Shown: positions 1 through 5,616, counted from the stretch's first letter. The stretch is DNA of 7,706 nt from Patescibacteria group bacterium (GCA_018826405.1 JAHJZL010000024.1:1-7706); one strand, 5' to 3'. Notes: generated by a model from the sequence alone, not told the origin. Made by a program: numbers and translations.

Positions 1-1047
1 CTCTATTCAGAACAAGACGCCACTGCTTTTATGGAGCAGGTTGTTACGGTTGATTATCACGAAGAGAAAGAGGTGGCTCCAGGGCTTTCAATATACTTGC
101 GAGACACGGGACATATTCTCGGAGCCGCTAGTGTGCGTATTAAGGACTCGGACGGCACCAGTCTTGTGTGTTCAGGAGACATTGGAAACTCTCCGAATCC
201 ATACCTTGCAGACTTTGAACTCGTTCCTGATGCTGATGCCGTTATTATGGAAGCCGTATACGGAGACCGGCAGCACGAACACCTCGCAGAGCGTATTCCT
301 CGCCTCAGAGACGCCATGAAGCGCGCAATTGAGAGAGGCGGCACAATCCTTATGCCAGCCTTCTCTATGGAGCGTACGCAGCTCATGCTGTACGAGCTCT
401 CTAACTTGATGGAGGCAGGAAAGCTTCCAAAGATTCCGGTATTCCTAGACTCTCCACTCGCCATCTCAGTTACGGGTGTGTATGAGAAATGGGCAGGGGA
501 GTACTTTAACAAAGAAGCGCAAGAAGAGACAAAGAAAGAACACTCTATCTTTAGATTCCCGTTTCTCTCTATGACACCTTCAAGAGAAGATTCAGAAACA
601 ATTCTAAGCGCTCCTTCTCCAAAACTCATAATTGCAGGTGCTGGTATGAGTCATGGGGGACGTATTGGGAAATGGGAGACGAAGTATTTACCGGACCCTA
701 CAACAACTCTCTTTATTGTTGGATACCAGGCACCAGGAAGCCCGGGTAGACTGCTTCAGGACGGTGCTCCGAAAGTTAAGCTTGATGGACGAGAGGTTAA
801 GGTTAGAGCGAAGATAGAAACACTTACGAGTTGGTCTGCGCATGCAGACCGTGACGGACTACTTAAGTTTGCAGAAGGAACGCTTCCACGTGCCAAGGCA
901 ATCTTTGTTTCAATAGGGGAGCCTTCAAGCCAGCGCTTCCTTGCGCAGAGAATCCATGACTACTTGGGGGCCAAGGCTATTATTCCCTCTCAGGGAGAGG
1001 TGTGGAATATAACTAAGGAAGGTGTGCAAAAAGAAAAGGCCCCATAG
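1..1047 (+). CDS. MBL-fold/beta-CASP RNA-processing nuclease (CPSF/YSH1-like), 5' truncated
   Basis: This is the C-terminal 348 residues of a metallo-beta-lactamase/beta-CASP ribonuclease of the bacterial/archaeal CPSF-like type, which cleaves or trims RNA with two zinc ions in the cytoplasm. The frame is open back to base 1 and reads LYSEQDATAF before the first ATG at 31. That matches the usual family stretch before the motif below, so 31 is not the true start and the HxHxDH zinc motif lies upstream of the window. Visible are GHILG (zinc-ligand His at 112-114), SGDIG (Asp at 178-180), the beta-CASP motif A segment MEAVYGDR, GMSHGGRI, VGYQAPGSPGR and the C-terminal SAHAD (His at 841-843). After GGRI the sequence is GKWETKYL, where many relatives have an HHL-type sequence. 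It runs convergently into the rplT operon and shares its terminator. The family is secure; the RNA substrate is unknown. Confidence 0.93.
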   Translation, partial: LYSEQDATAFMEQVVTVDYHEEKEVAPGLSIYLRDTGHILGAASVRIKDSDGTSLVCSGDIGNSPNPYLADFELVPDADAVIMEAVYGDRQHEHLAERIPRLRDAMKRAIERGGTILMPAFSMERTQLMLYELSNLMEAGKLPKIPVFLDSPLAISVTGVYEKWAGEYFNKEAQEETKKEHSIFRFPFLSMTPSREDSETILSAPSPKLIIAGAGMSHGGRIGKWETKYLPDPTTTLFIVGYQAPGSPGRLLQDGAPKVKLDGREVKVRAKIETLTSWSAHADRDGLLKFAEGTLPRAKAIFVSIGEPSSQRFLAQRIHDYLGAKAIIPSQGEVWNITKEGVQKEKAP

Positions 1048-1060
1048 ACGGGGCCTTTTC
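1033..1060. terminator. Bidirectional intrinsic terminator between the nuclease gene and rplT
   Basis: A perfect 11-bp stem (GAAAAGGCCCC pairing with GGGGCCTTTTC) closes a 6-nt loop, ATAGAC, that contains the TAG stop of the upstream gene. T-rich sequence leaves the stem in both directions, CCTTTTC on + and CTTTTCTTTTT on -. It can therefore end the nuclease transcript and the convergent infC-rpmI-rplT transcript. Confidence 0.85.
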
Positions 1061-1076
1061 TGCTTCGTAGGAGTTA

Positions 1077-1427
1077 TTACCCCTGAATCTGCTTTGCGAC
1101 GCGCGCGAATACCTCAGGTTCTGTAGCTGCAAGTGTTGCAAGTACTTTGCGGTCTAGGTCTACATTCGCCTTAGCTTTAGCTGCGATGAATGTGCTGTAA
1201 GACTTGAATCCAAGATCACGAATAGCAGCGTTTAGGCGTACGATCCAAAGCTGACGGAAGTCAGTCTTCTTGTCGCGGCGGTGATTAAACGCATTCTTTC
1301 CAGCGTGCACCAAAGACTCCTTAGCAAGACGTACCTTTGTTGAGCGTCCATGGCGATACCCCTTAGCTCGCAAGAGAATATTCTTGCGACGCTTTGCTGA
1401 TGCAACTCCTCCTTTTACTCGTGCCAT
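1077..1427 (-). CDS. rplT: 50S ribosomal protein L20
   Basis: This is a 116-residue ribosomal protein L20, close to the usual length of about 118. It binds 23S rRNA and is needed early in large-subunit assembly. The N-terminus MARVKGGV followed by the long basic helix (KRRKNILLRAKGYRHGRS) and the globular part with DFRQLWIVRLNAAIRDLG are hallmark L20 sequence. It is the last gene of infC-rpmI-rplT and starts 21 nt after rpmI. No Shine-Dalgarno sequence is visible before the ATG. It ends in tandem stops (TAATAA) just before the shared terminator. In E. coli and Bacillus this operon is repressed by L20 binding its leader; nothing comparable can be confirmed here. Confidence 0.98.
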   Translation of the reverse strand: MARVKGGVASAKRRKNILLRAKGYRHGRSTKVRLAKESLVHAGKNAFNHRRDKKTDFRQLWIVRLNAAIRDLGFKSYSTFIAAKAKANVDLDRKVLATLAATEPEVFARVAKQIQG

Positions 1428-1448
1428 ACAATGTTAATTTACTGAAAT

Positions 1449-1640
1449 TTATTTGGTCGTCTTGCTCAAGAACTGGCGAACAATACGCTTAGGAACTGTA
1501 ATCATGTGCGCAGCGCGCTTTACAGTCTTTGTGCGTCCACGCTCTTTTGCATTGAAGTGGTCCTGGCCAGGCTTACGTGCGACAAGCTTCCCGTTACGGG
1601 TCACCTTAATGCGCTTTGTGTATGACTTATTCGTTTTCAT
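1449..1640 (-). CDS. rpmI: 50S ribosomal protein L35
   Basis: This is a 63-residue basic ribosomal protein L35 of the large subunit. The start is the ATG at 1640, which gives MKTNKSYTKRIKVTRNGK, the family's standard N-terminus. The frame stays open further upstream, but that extension is only the infC reading region in another frame. The body contains GQDHFNAKERGRTKTVKRA, equivalent to the usual 'HLL.KKS.KRKR' segment. The first 14 nt overlap the end of infC, so translation is probably coupled to infC. No separate ribosome binding site is seen. Confidence 0.96.
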   Translation of the reverse strand: MKTNKSYTKRIKVTRNGKLVARKPGQDHFNAKERGRTKTVKRAAHMITVPKRIVRQFLSKTTK

Positions 1641-2217
1641 GGGTAGGTGGTTCGGGTGTTGTCTGCTGCGGTCTTTTGGCGGCCTCCGCAATTGCCTTGG
1701 TGTCGCGTTCAATAATTCCTGCAAACCCTTTCGGAGCGCGAGCGATTGGCTCAGCTATCTTGTATGGGTAGGGAATGAGGAGCACAAACTTCTCAAGCCG
1801 GGTTTTGAGGAATGTTTCTTCCATCCCCTTGTATCGGCCTTTGAGGAAGAGCTCGACGCGTACTCGGTGTCCGTCAGCAAGCCATTCGGCTGCCTTCTTC
1901 GCCTTGAGTCGCATGTCGTTCTCTCCAGTACCCACCTTGATCTGGACCTCCTTGGTTTCGGAAACCTTTACCTTGGCCCTGGCAGCACTCTCTCGTTTGC
2001 TTCTCTCGTATTCGAATTTACCATAATCCATTATTTTAGCAACGGGCGGCACGGCATTCGGAGAGATCTCAATAAGGTCCAAAGTGAGCTCTTGAGCGCG
2101 TTTTAGGGCCTCTTCCGTAGAGATAACACCCAGGTTTTCTCCCTGGGCGCCAATAACACGCAATTCGCGTGCCTTGATCTCTTTATTTATGCGTATACGT
2201 TCAGAATTGGTACTCAA
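1627..2217 (-). CDS. infC: Translation initiation factor IF-3
   Basis: IF-3 binds the 30S subunit, prevents premature 50S joining and checks the initiator tRNA. The N-terminal domain runs from RINKEIKARELRV through LDLIEISPNAVPPVAKIMDYGKF. The C-terminal domain follows a charged linker (KVSETKEVQIKVGTGENDM, then RVRVELFLKGRYKG). About 30 residues after the core form a proline- and glutamate-rich tail ending PPTHENE. The start is uncertain. An in-frame GTG at 2244 gives 205 residues, but it lies between the -35 and -10 of the best promoter. I therefore prefer the TTG at 2217 (196 residues, beginning MSTNSERIRINKEI), which also fits the usual distance to the conserved RIN motif. A rare start codon is in keeping with infC elsewhere (AUU in E. 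coli). It is the first gene of infC-rpmI-rplT. Confidence 0.95.
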   Translation of the reverse strand: MSTNSERIRINKEIKARELRVIGAQGENLGVISTEEALKRAQELTLDLIEISPNAVPPVAKIMDYGKFEYERSKRESAARAKVKVSETKEVQIKVGTGENDMRLKAKKAAEWLADGHRVRVELFLKGRYKGMEETFLKTRLEKFVLLIPYPYKIAEPIARAPKGFAGIIERDTKAIAEAAKRPQQTTPEPPTHENE

Positions 2218-2234
2218 AGCAGTTTCGTTCCTAT

Positions 2235-2263
2235 ATTTTAGCACTTAAATACCCAATAAACAA
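2235..2263 (-). promoter_or_regulatory. Putative sigma-70-type promoter of infC-rpmI-rplT
   Basis: On the minus strand TTGTTT (2263-2258) and TAAAAT (2240-2235) are separated by exactly 17 nt. Transcription would begin near 2228, leaving only about 11 nt before the TTG start at 2217. The alternative GTG at 2244 would lie upstream of the transcript start. The -35 is weak (3 of 6 matches); the -10 is good (5 of 6). Confidence 0.5.
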
Positions 2264-2286
2264 GGCTGCATAAGGATATTTTCTAA

Positions 2287-2322
2287 AAACACCCTCCTCG
2301 CAGAGTTGCGAGGAGGGTGTTT
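2287..2322 (-). terminator. Intrinsic terminator after the 95-aa membrane protein gene
   Basis: A perfect 16-bp stem (AAACACCCTCCTCGCA and its complement) with a 4-nt loop begins 10 nt downstream of the stop at 2333. On the minus strand the stem ends in GTTTTTAG, a short U-tract. It separates the small membrane protein gene from the infC promoter. Confidence 0.85.
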
Positions 2323-2332
2323 CCAAATAGGG

Positions 2333-2620
2333 CTATTGAGCCGGAGTGCTTGTTGCCTTGTTGATATCTGCGCTGAAGTCCCGGAGAAGCTGTGAGAGAG
2401 CATCGAGCTCGTCCTGGCAGTCTGATTTGCTGCCTGCATTAGGGCCTGAACACACTTCAGCAATACGCGCACGCTGAGTTGTTATGTCTTCTTTTCCTTC
2501 CTGAAGCACCGTACCAAGATCCTTCTTAGGGTTGAGGAGCGCAAAGAGGGAAATTATGAGCAATACGGCAAGAATGCCGGCAACGGTCCAGGCGAGAGTA
2601 AGCTGTTTCTTAGTGTTCAT
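2333..2620 (-). CDS. Hypothetical single-pass membrane protein, 95 aa
   Basis: I do not recognise a family. Residues 1-7 are polar and positive (MNTKKQL), and residues 8-29 form one strongly hydrophobic helix (AGILAVLLIISLFALL). The remaining 65 residues are polar and probably helical, and should lie outside the cytoplasmic membrane (positive N-terminus inside). That part holds two cysteines, C57 and C68, 11 residues apart around a GPNAGSKSD turn, which could form a disulphide. The last residues are NKATSTPAQ. The ATG at 2620 is preceded by TTTAGGAC, too close to be an ordinary ribosome site. It is a monocistronic unit with its own promoter and terminator. Confidence 0.75.
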   Translation of the reverse strand: MNTKKQLTLAWTVAGILAVLLIISLFALLNPKKDLGTVLQEGKEDITTQRARIAEVCSGPNAGSKSDCQDELDALSQLLRDFSADINKATSTPAQ

Positions 2621-2649
2621 GTCCTAAAGTTTAAGTGCTAGTAGGGAGT

Positions 2650-2678
2650 ATTGTACACCTTTTGGGTGAATGGTTCAT
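2650..2678 (-). promoter_or_regulatory. Putative promoter of the 95-aa membrane protein gene
   Basis: TACAAT at 2655-2650 is a good -10. ATGAAC at 2678-2673 is a weak -35 at 17-nt spacing. It lies between the terminator of the preceding gene and the ATG at 2620, leaving a leader of about 25 nt. Confidence 0.4.
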
Positions 2679-2683
2679 GAATA

Positions 2684-2715
2684 CGTAAAGGCCCTGATTG
2701 CTCAGGGCCTTTACG
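2684..2715 (-). terminator. Intrinsic terminator after the DUF7282-like gene
   Basis: A perfect 14-bp stem (CGTAAAGGCCCTGA and its complement) closes a 4-nt loop, 15 nt after the stop at 2731. The U-run is short because the arm itself ends CCTTTACG, so termination strength is uncertain. Confidence 0.7.
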
Positions 2716-2730
2716 AAGCGATAGAGTGAG

Positions 2731-3372
2731 TTATGCGCCAGGCTCCTCTGAAGGAGTCTCTTCCTCAGGGGAAACGATAGCCTCTACCTCAATAGTAGCG
2801 CCCGTGGCTTGTTCCATTTCCTCTTCGTTTATTGGCTGCGTGTCTTCCTCCATCATTTCTTCCTCTACAGCAGTTTCTGTTTCAGCACTAAGATCGTATC
2901 CAGCGTCTTCAAGAAGTGCAGCAAGATCTTCGTCTGAGATGCTTAGATCAAGATCTGCATCTTCTGAGATCATGGCGTCGTCTTCAGCAGCTACATCGGT
3001 GTCACTCTCTTCAGAGAAAGAGCCGTCTCCGTTGTCAGCAACGATTGCAGCAGAAATGCTCCCGCCTGCTGAGATTGCACCGTTGCGGTGTTTAACATGT
3101 ACATTGCGGTGCTCTCCCGCTGACATAAGTTCGCTAGTACCGAGCACGCTTTTGTTCCCATCAGTGTCTGCTGAGTACACAACAACGTATCCAGGCTTAG
3201 AAAGCTTTGCGTAGGTAACTACGGTCTCGTCAGCAGGCTGCTGATCTGACACTAATACTGCATTCTCATCAGAGACAAGAGATGCTTCAACTTCTTTTGC
3301 GTTGTTCCAGTACCACGCAAATGCTCCGAGAAGCACAATAACTACGACAATGAGTAAGATTTTACTTTTCAT
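2731..3372 (-). CDS. Membrane-anchored DUF7282-like protein with highly acidic C-terminal tail
   Basis: This 213-residue protein has a short positive N-terminus and one hydrophobic helix at residues 4-20 (ILLIVVVIVLLGAFAWY), which acts as a signal anchor. Residues about 30-117 look like DUF7282, a beta-rich exported domain: a Q-containing strand, KLSKPGYVVVYSADTDG, SVLGTSELMSAGEH and VHVKH. The function of DUF7282 is not known. The last 95 residues (from FSEESDTD) contain 36 Asp or Glu and no Lys or Arg, so the tail is strongly negative and probably disordered, except perhaps the segment SISDEDLAALLEDAGYDL. The tail should face outward. No Shine-Dalgarno sequence precedes the ATG. It is divergent from the 70-aa gene at 3492. 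The domain assignment is from memory and moderate in confidence. Confidence 0.8.
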   Translation of the reverse strand: MKSKILLIVVVIVLLGAFAWYWNNAKEVEASLVSDENAVLVSDQQPADETVVTYAKLSKPGYVVVYSADTDGNKSVLGTSELMSAGEHRNVHVKHRNGAISAGGSISAAIVADNGDGSFSEESDTDVAAEDDAMISEDADLDLSISDEDLAALLEDAGYDLSAETETAVEEEMMEEDTQPINEEEMEQATGATIEVEAIVSPEEETPSEEPGA

Positions 3373-3378
3373 ATAAAG

Positions 3379-3384
3379 ATATTA
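3379..3384 (-). promoter_or_regulatory. Possible -10 element for a leaderless DUF7282-like transcript
   Basis: TAATAT ends 6 nt before the ATG at 3372, so transcription could start at the A of the ATG. The matching -35 (TTAAAC at 17 nt) is poor. There is no ribosome binding site in the normal position. Confidence 0.3.
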
Positions 3385-3491
3385 ACGTCCTCAAATAATA
3401 TGTTTAAGCATAGCACTCAGAAATAGTGCTTCATGAACACTTCAGGCCTGCTTGTGTAGTATTTTCGTATTACTTCATAACGCATATCCAC

Positions 3492-3704
3492 ATGGCCACA
3501 ATCGTTAATAACCCTAATTCAGACTCCGGAGGTGGTGCAGGAGGATGGATTGTTGCAGGCGTACTTATTATTGCTGTTGTTCTCATTGCAATCTTCGTAT
3601 GGCCAGGCTTTGCGAACCAGGGAGGATCTCCAGCTCCAACACAAGTTAATGTCGAGATCCCTACGCCTGACGTAGGTGGAGGGGAGGGCGCACCTGCTCA
3701 ATAG
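3492..3704 (+). CDS. Hypothetical small single-pass membrane protein, 70 aa
   Basis: I do not recognise a family. The ATG at 3492 is chosen because a longer frame from a GTG at 3426 would add 22 residues from the divergent intergenic region. Residues 1-18 are polar and glycine-rich (MATIVNNPNSDSGGGAGG), and residues 19-41 are one membrane helix (WIVAGVLIIAVVLIAIFVW). The remaining roughly 30 residues are proline- and glycine-rich (GGSPAPTQVNVEIPTPDVGG). Its gene is followed after 24 nt by the GlsB-family gene, and one terminator follows both, so the two are probably co-transcribed. It may act at the cell envelope; nothing more specific can be said. Confidence 0.8.
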   Translation: MATIVNNPNSDSGGGAGGWIVAGVLIIAVVLIAIFVWPGFANQGGSPAPTQVNVEIPTPDVGGGEGAPAQ

Positions 3705-3728
3705 TTATTCACTAATACATTCATTCGT

Positions 3729-3980
3729 ATGGCACTTCTTATTTGGATTATCTTCGGAGCACTAGCTGGTTGGATCGCGTCTATGATCATGAAAACCAAT
3801 GGACAGCAGGGACTTCTGCTCGACATTGTTGTTGGTATCGTAGGAGCAGTACTTGGAGGATGGATTATGAACTTCTTCGGAGAGGGAGGAGTTGATGGAT
3901 TCAATCTCTACAGTTTCATCGTTGCAATATTCGGTGCAGTTGTACTGCTTGCAATCGTGAAAATGATTCGCCGCGCATAG
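3729..3980 (+). CDS. GlsB/YeaQ/YmgE family membrane protein
   Basis: This 83-residue protein of the 'transglycosylase-associated' family (PF04226) is a small integral membrane protein whose relatives are often induced by general or envelope stress. No catalytic role is established. Three hydrophobic segments are visible at about residues 2-21, 28-48 and 57-80. They include the family-typical ALAGWIA and the glycine-spaced DIVVGIVGAVLGGWI, with a short basic C-terminus (KMIRRA). The length is normal for the family. The ATG at 3729 has no clear Shine-Dalgarno sequence. It is the second gene after the 70-aa membrane protein. Confidence 0.92.
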   Translation: MALLIWIIFGALAGWIASMIMKTNGQQGLLLDIVVGIVGAVLGGWIMNFFGEGGVDGFNLYSFIVAIFGAVVLLAIVKMIRRA

Positions 3981-3997
3981 TTTCATCAGCGAAGATA

Positions 3998-4028
3998 CAC
4001 AAAGAGCCGCGTTCTGCGGCTCTTTGTG
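3998..4028 (+). terminator. Intrinsic terminator after the GlsB-family gene
   Basis: A perfect 13-bp stem (CACAAAGAGCCGC and its complement) with a 5-nt GTTCT loop, followed by GTTTGGG. It ends the two-gene + strand unit. Confidence 0.85.
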
Positions 4029-4039
4029 TTTGGGATAAG

Positions 4040-4070
4040 AAAAAATCCCGCCGATTGCTCAGCAGGATTT
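4040..4070 (-). terminator. Intrinsic terminator of the OB-like gene, GNRA-capped
   Basis: On the minus strand a 12-bp stem with two G-U pairs (AAATCCTGCTGA with TCGGCGGGATTT) is capped by a GCAA tetraloop and followed by TTTTTTC. The stem begins inside the gene's TGA stop codon (4059-4061). It lies back to back with the + strand terminator at 3998-4028. Confidence 0.85.
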
Positions 4071-4409
4071 ATGCGAAATAACGCGAGTTGCCGTGTATTT
4101 TTGATGCTTGTCGTTAAAGACAATTTCGCACGAGATCAAGTCCCCAAGTTCTACGGGAACAACGTGAACTTCATGATATTTACGCAGGCGTTTCAACGTA
4201 AGGTATATCGCCGCCGCCTGCTCAACTTCGAGGATTACGTAACCCCCTAGGAAATGTAGCGACACCACGACACCTTCTAGTATTTGGGGTTCCGTGCCCT
4301 GGTCTTCCAGTCCTAGCCCTGCCTCGCGTCTGGCCAGTTTCCTGGCGTATCTGGAGACTTTGGGATAGGTCCCATGTTCTTCCAGTCTCCTCTTTACAGA
4401 CCTTTTCAC
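4059..4409 (-). CDS. Hypothetical small basic protein, possible OB/cold-shock-like fold
   Basis: This 116-residue protein starts at a GTG supported by a good ribosome site (GGGAGG, 5-nt spacing). Residues 1-30 are very basic (MKRSVKRRLE..., YARKLARREAG) and could bind nucleic acid. Residues about 43-112 read like a small five-stranded beta barrel: LEGVVVSLHFLGGYVILEV, a central IYLTLKRLRKY, then LGDLISCEIVF and KYTATRVI. The last part resembles the cold-shock-domain ending 'G..V.F....g..A..V'. The aromatic RNP motifs of classical cold-shock proteins are not obvious, so this is a fold guess, not a family assignment. It is transcribed divergently from 4491. Confidence 0.75.
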   Translation of the reverse strand: MKRSVKRRLEEHGTYPKVSRYARKLARREAGLGLEDQGTEPQILEGVVVSLHFLGGYVILEVEQAAAIYLTLKRLRKYHEVHVVPVELGDLISCEIVFNDKHQKYTATRVISHKSC

Positions 4410-4414
4410 ACTAA

Positions 4415-4420
4415 CCTCCC
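4415..4420 (-). promoter_or_regulatory. Ribosome binding site of the OB-like gene
   Basis: GGGAGG (4420-4415) lies 5 nt before the GTG at 4409. It is the only strong, well-spaced Shine-Dalgarno sequence I see in the window, and it decides the start of this gene. Confidence 0.7.
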
Positions 4421-4437
4421 TAATCGGTCACGGACTT

Positions 4438-4466
4438 GTTGTACTCCTTGGACAACATACAGTCAA
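4438..4466 (-). promoter_or_regulatory. Putative sigma-70-type promoter of the OB-like gene
   Basis: TTGACT (4466-4461) and TACAAC (4443-4438) are spaced by 17 nt, the best -35 in the window. Transcription would start near 4431, giving a leader of about 22 nt that includes the ribosome site. It overlaps the oppositely directed promoter at 4452-4480. Confidence 0.55.
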
Positions 4467-4480
4467 CAAAAGGGTATACT
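4452..4480 (+). promoter_or_regulatory. Putative promoter of the membrane-anchored protein gene
   Basis: TATACT at 4475-4480 is a good -10, with a weak -35 (ACAACA, 17 nt upstream). The predicted transcript start (about 4487-4488) is only 3-4 nt before the ATG at 4491, suggesting a leaderless or nearly leaderless mRNA. Confidence 0.45.
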
Positions 4481-4490
4481 TCTCCCTAAT

Positions 4491-5150
4491 ATGAATGAAT
4501 TTGGCTCTGCACTTGGTGCGTACCTCTTAGACAACTTGCTTGGGATTGTCACGCTTATACTTGCGTACTTCGCAGGACACGCAGCAGCAAAGATCAACCG
4601 CAAGAATAAAATTGCCGATGTGGTTATGCACTGTATTAACCGGTACGACGCAATCGCACGGGATAAGGGCTTAATCCAAAACAAGTATCAAGCGCATGGA
4701 TACTATCGTAGGTACTTTGGACTTAAGAGCGACCAGTTTGACTATTGGCTCTCAGGACTTATTGATGCAGAGAACATCTCTAGTTGGCTGTATTCACTAC
4801 TTAACTCTTTTGAGCAGGGGAAGCGGGTGCACTACTTAGAGAATGGAGAAGACAGATGGATGACCTTTCATGAGGGATGGGAGAAGAGCAAAACATCCCA
4901 CGATGCACCAAATGTTGTCTTCGTGAGAGTTATTGAACGTATCCAAGAACTGTCTCGTTCGCCGATGGATACGAGAAGTAAGTACTACGAATTGATTTCG
5001 CTCCTGTGTACGGTTGAGAAAGCAGAGCGAGATGTTATTAAGTTTGCAGACATAAGTTTTATTAACCGACGTATTCGTGGAGGGGATATGCGTGCATTCC
5101 AGAAAATGGAGCGTAAGCATCAGACACGGGCGGGTAAGATTGAGCAGTAA
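4491..5150 (+). CDS. Hypothetical membrane-anchored protein, 219 aa
   Basis: I do not recognise a family. The ATG at 4491 is preferred. The frame continues upstream to 4374, but that stretch overlaps the divergent gene and its promoter and reads as non-coding. One hydrophobic helix covers about residues 7-29 (LLGIVTLILAYFAGHAAA) and is followed by KINRKNK, so the remaining 185 residues should be cytoplasmic. This part is rich in aromatic and charged residues, probably all helical. It includes YYRRYFGLKSDQFDYWLSGLI, which resembles in spacing the Y-R-Y-F/L...F..W..GLI pattern of some membrane-anchored DUF proteins. The C-terminus is basic (MRAFQKMERKHQTRAGK). No catalytic motif is visible. A weak AAGCTT hairpin overlaps its stop. 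Confidence 0.8.
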   Translation: MNEFGSALGAYLLDNLLGIVTLILAYFAGHAAAKINRKNKIADVVMHCINRYDAIARDKGLIQNKYQAHGYYRRYFGLKSDQFDYWLSGLIDAENISSWLYSLLNSFEQGKRVHYLENGEDRWMTFHEGWEKSKTSHDAPNVVFVRVIERIQELSRSPMDTRSKYYELISLLCTVEKAERDVIKFADISFINRRIRGGDMRAFQKMERKHQTRAGKIEQ

Positions 5151-5202
5151 AGCTTCGGCAAGCTTGCTAAACTAAAAGTACTTATTCTTAAAACTTTCAC
5201 GT

Positions 5203-5568
5203 ATGGCTACCTATGTAGATGGATTTGTGCTCTCTGTGCCGAAAGAAAAGAAAGCAGTATATAAGAAGATTGCGAAGGAAGCTGCACTTGTATGGAAGAA
5301 GTTTGGAGCTTTGGAGTATAAGGAATGTCGTGCGAATGACATGAGCCCGAAGCATGTAGTTATGACGTTCCCTAAGATGGCGAAGACGAAAGAGAACGAA
5401 GAGGTGTGGTTTTCTTTCATAGTGTTTAAGTCACGCGCAGAGCGGAATGCTATTAACAAGAAGGTAATGGCGTATTTTGACGAGAAGTACGCAGGCACAG
5501 ATATGCCGATGCCATTTGATATGAAGCGCTTCGCGTACGGAGGATTTACAACTGAAGTTGAAGCGTAA
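5203..5568 (+). CDS. DUF1428 (YbaA-like) family protein
   Basis: This 121-residue cytoplasmic protein belongs to DUF1428 (PF07237), a dimeric alpha/beta-barrel type fold of unknown biochemical role. Family features run the whole length: YVDGFVLSVPKEKKAVYKKIA, VWKKFGALEYKECRAND, KTKENEEVWFSFIVFKSRAERNAINKKVM, then MPMPFDMKRFAYGGFTTEVEA. Length and both ends match the family, which supports the ATG at 5203. There is no Shine-Dalgarno sequence. A possible promoter is TTGCTA (5164-5169) with TTAAAA about 18 nt later, which would leave almost no leader. It is followed directly by a terminator and so is probably monocistronic. Confidence 0.93.
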   Translation: MATYVDGFVLSVPKEKKAVYKKIAKEAALVWKKFGALEYKECRANDMSPKHVVMTFPKMAKTKENEEVWFSFIVFKSRAERNAINKKVMAYFDEKYAGTDMPMPFDMKRFAYGGFTTEVEA

Positions 5569-5598
5569 CAAGAAACCGCCTCTAGGGGCGGTTTCTTG
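5569..5598 (+). terminator. Intrinsic terminator after the DUF1428 gene
   Basis: A perfect 12-bp stem (CAAGAAACCGCC with GGCGGTTTCTTG) and a 6-nt TCTAGG loop begin right after the stop codon. The T-rich 3' arm is the only U-tract. The next promoter's -10 begins 6 nt beyond it. Confidence 0.8.
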
Positions 5599-5601
5599 AA
5601 A

Positions 5602-5610
5602 TGCTAGAAT
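5602..5610 (+). promoter_or_regulatory. Extended -10 promoter giving a leaderless Maf-like mRNA
   Basis: TGCTAGAAT is an extended -10 (TG, one base, TAGAAT at 5605-5610). Six bases separate it from the ATG at 5617, so transcription would begin at the start codon itself. Any -35 would fall inside the preceding terminator hairpin and is not recognisable. Confidence 0.5.
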
Positions 5611-5616
5611 TGAACG

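Noticed and set aside
57..629. A 190-codon minus strand frame opposite the nuclease gene
   Set aside because: The + frame carries clear beta-CASP motifs, while the antisense frame shows nothing recognisable.
1453..2106. A 217-codon + strand open frame across rpmI and infC
   Set aside because: It is antisense to two secure translation genes, has no family features, and follows from their codon composition.
2239..2640. 11-bp inverted repeat TAGCACTTAAA (2239-2249) and TTTAAGTGCTA (2630-2640), with shorter copies near 3411-3430
   Set aside because: By rough count, 11-bp repeats are expected several times by chance in a window of this size; only the intergenic placement is suggestive.
2726..3214. 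A 162-codon serine-rich + strand open frame
   Set aside because: It is the mirror of the acidic tail of the DUF7282-like gene: Glu/Asp codons read backwards give Ser-rich sequence. There is no promoter or start context.
2674..3437. Palindrome TTCATGAA twice, at 2674-2681 and 3430-3437, both near promoters
   Set aside because: Allowing for all 256 possible 8-bp palindromes, one or two repeated by chance are expected in 7.7 kb, so an operator claim is not justified.
4374..4490. N-terminal extension of the membrane-anchored protein
   Set aside because: It overlaps the divergent gene and both promoters and is unlike an N-terminus; the ATG at 4491 places the membrane helix normally.
5150..5165. 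AAGCTT-CGGC-AAGCTT hairpin at the end of the 4491-5150 gene
   Set aside because: The stem is only 6 bp and has no U-tract, too weak to call a terminator.
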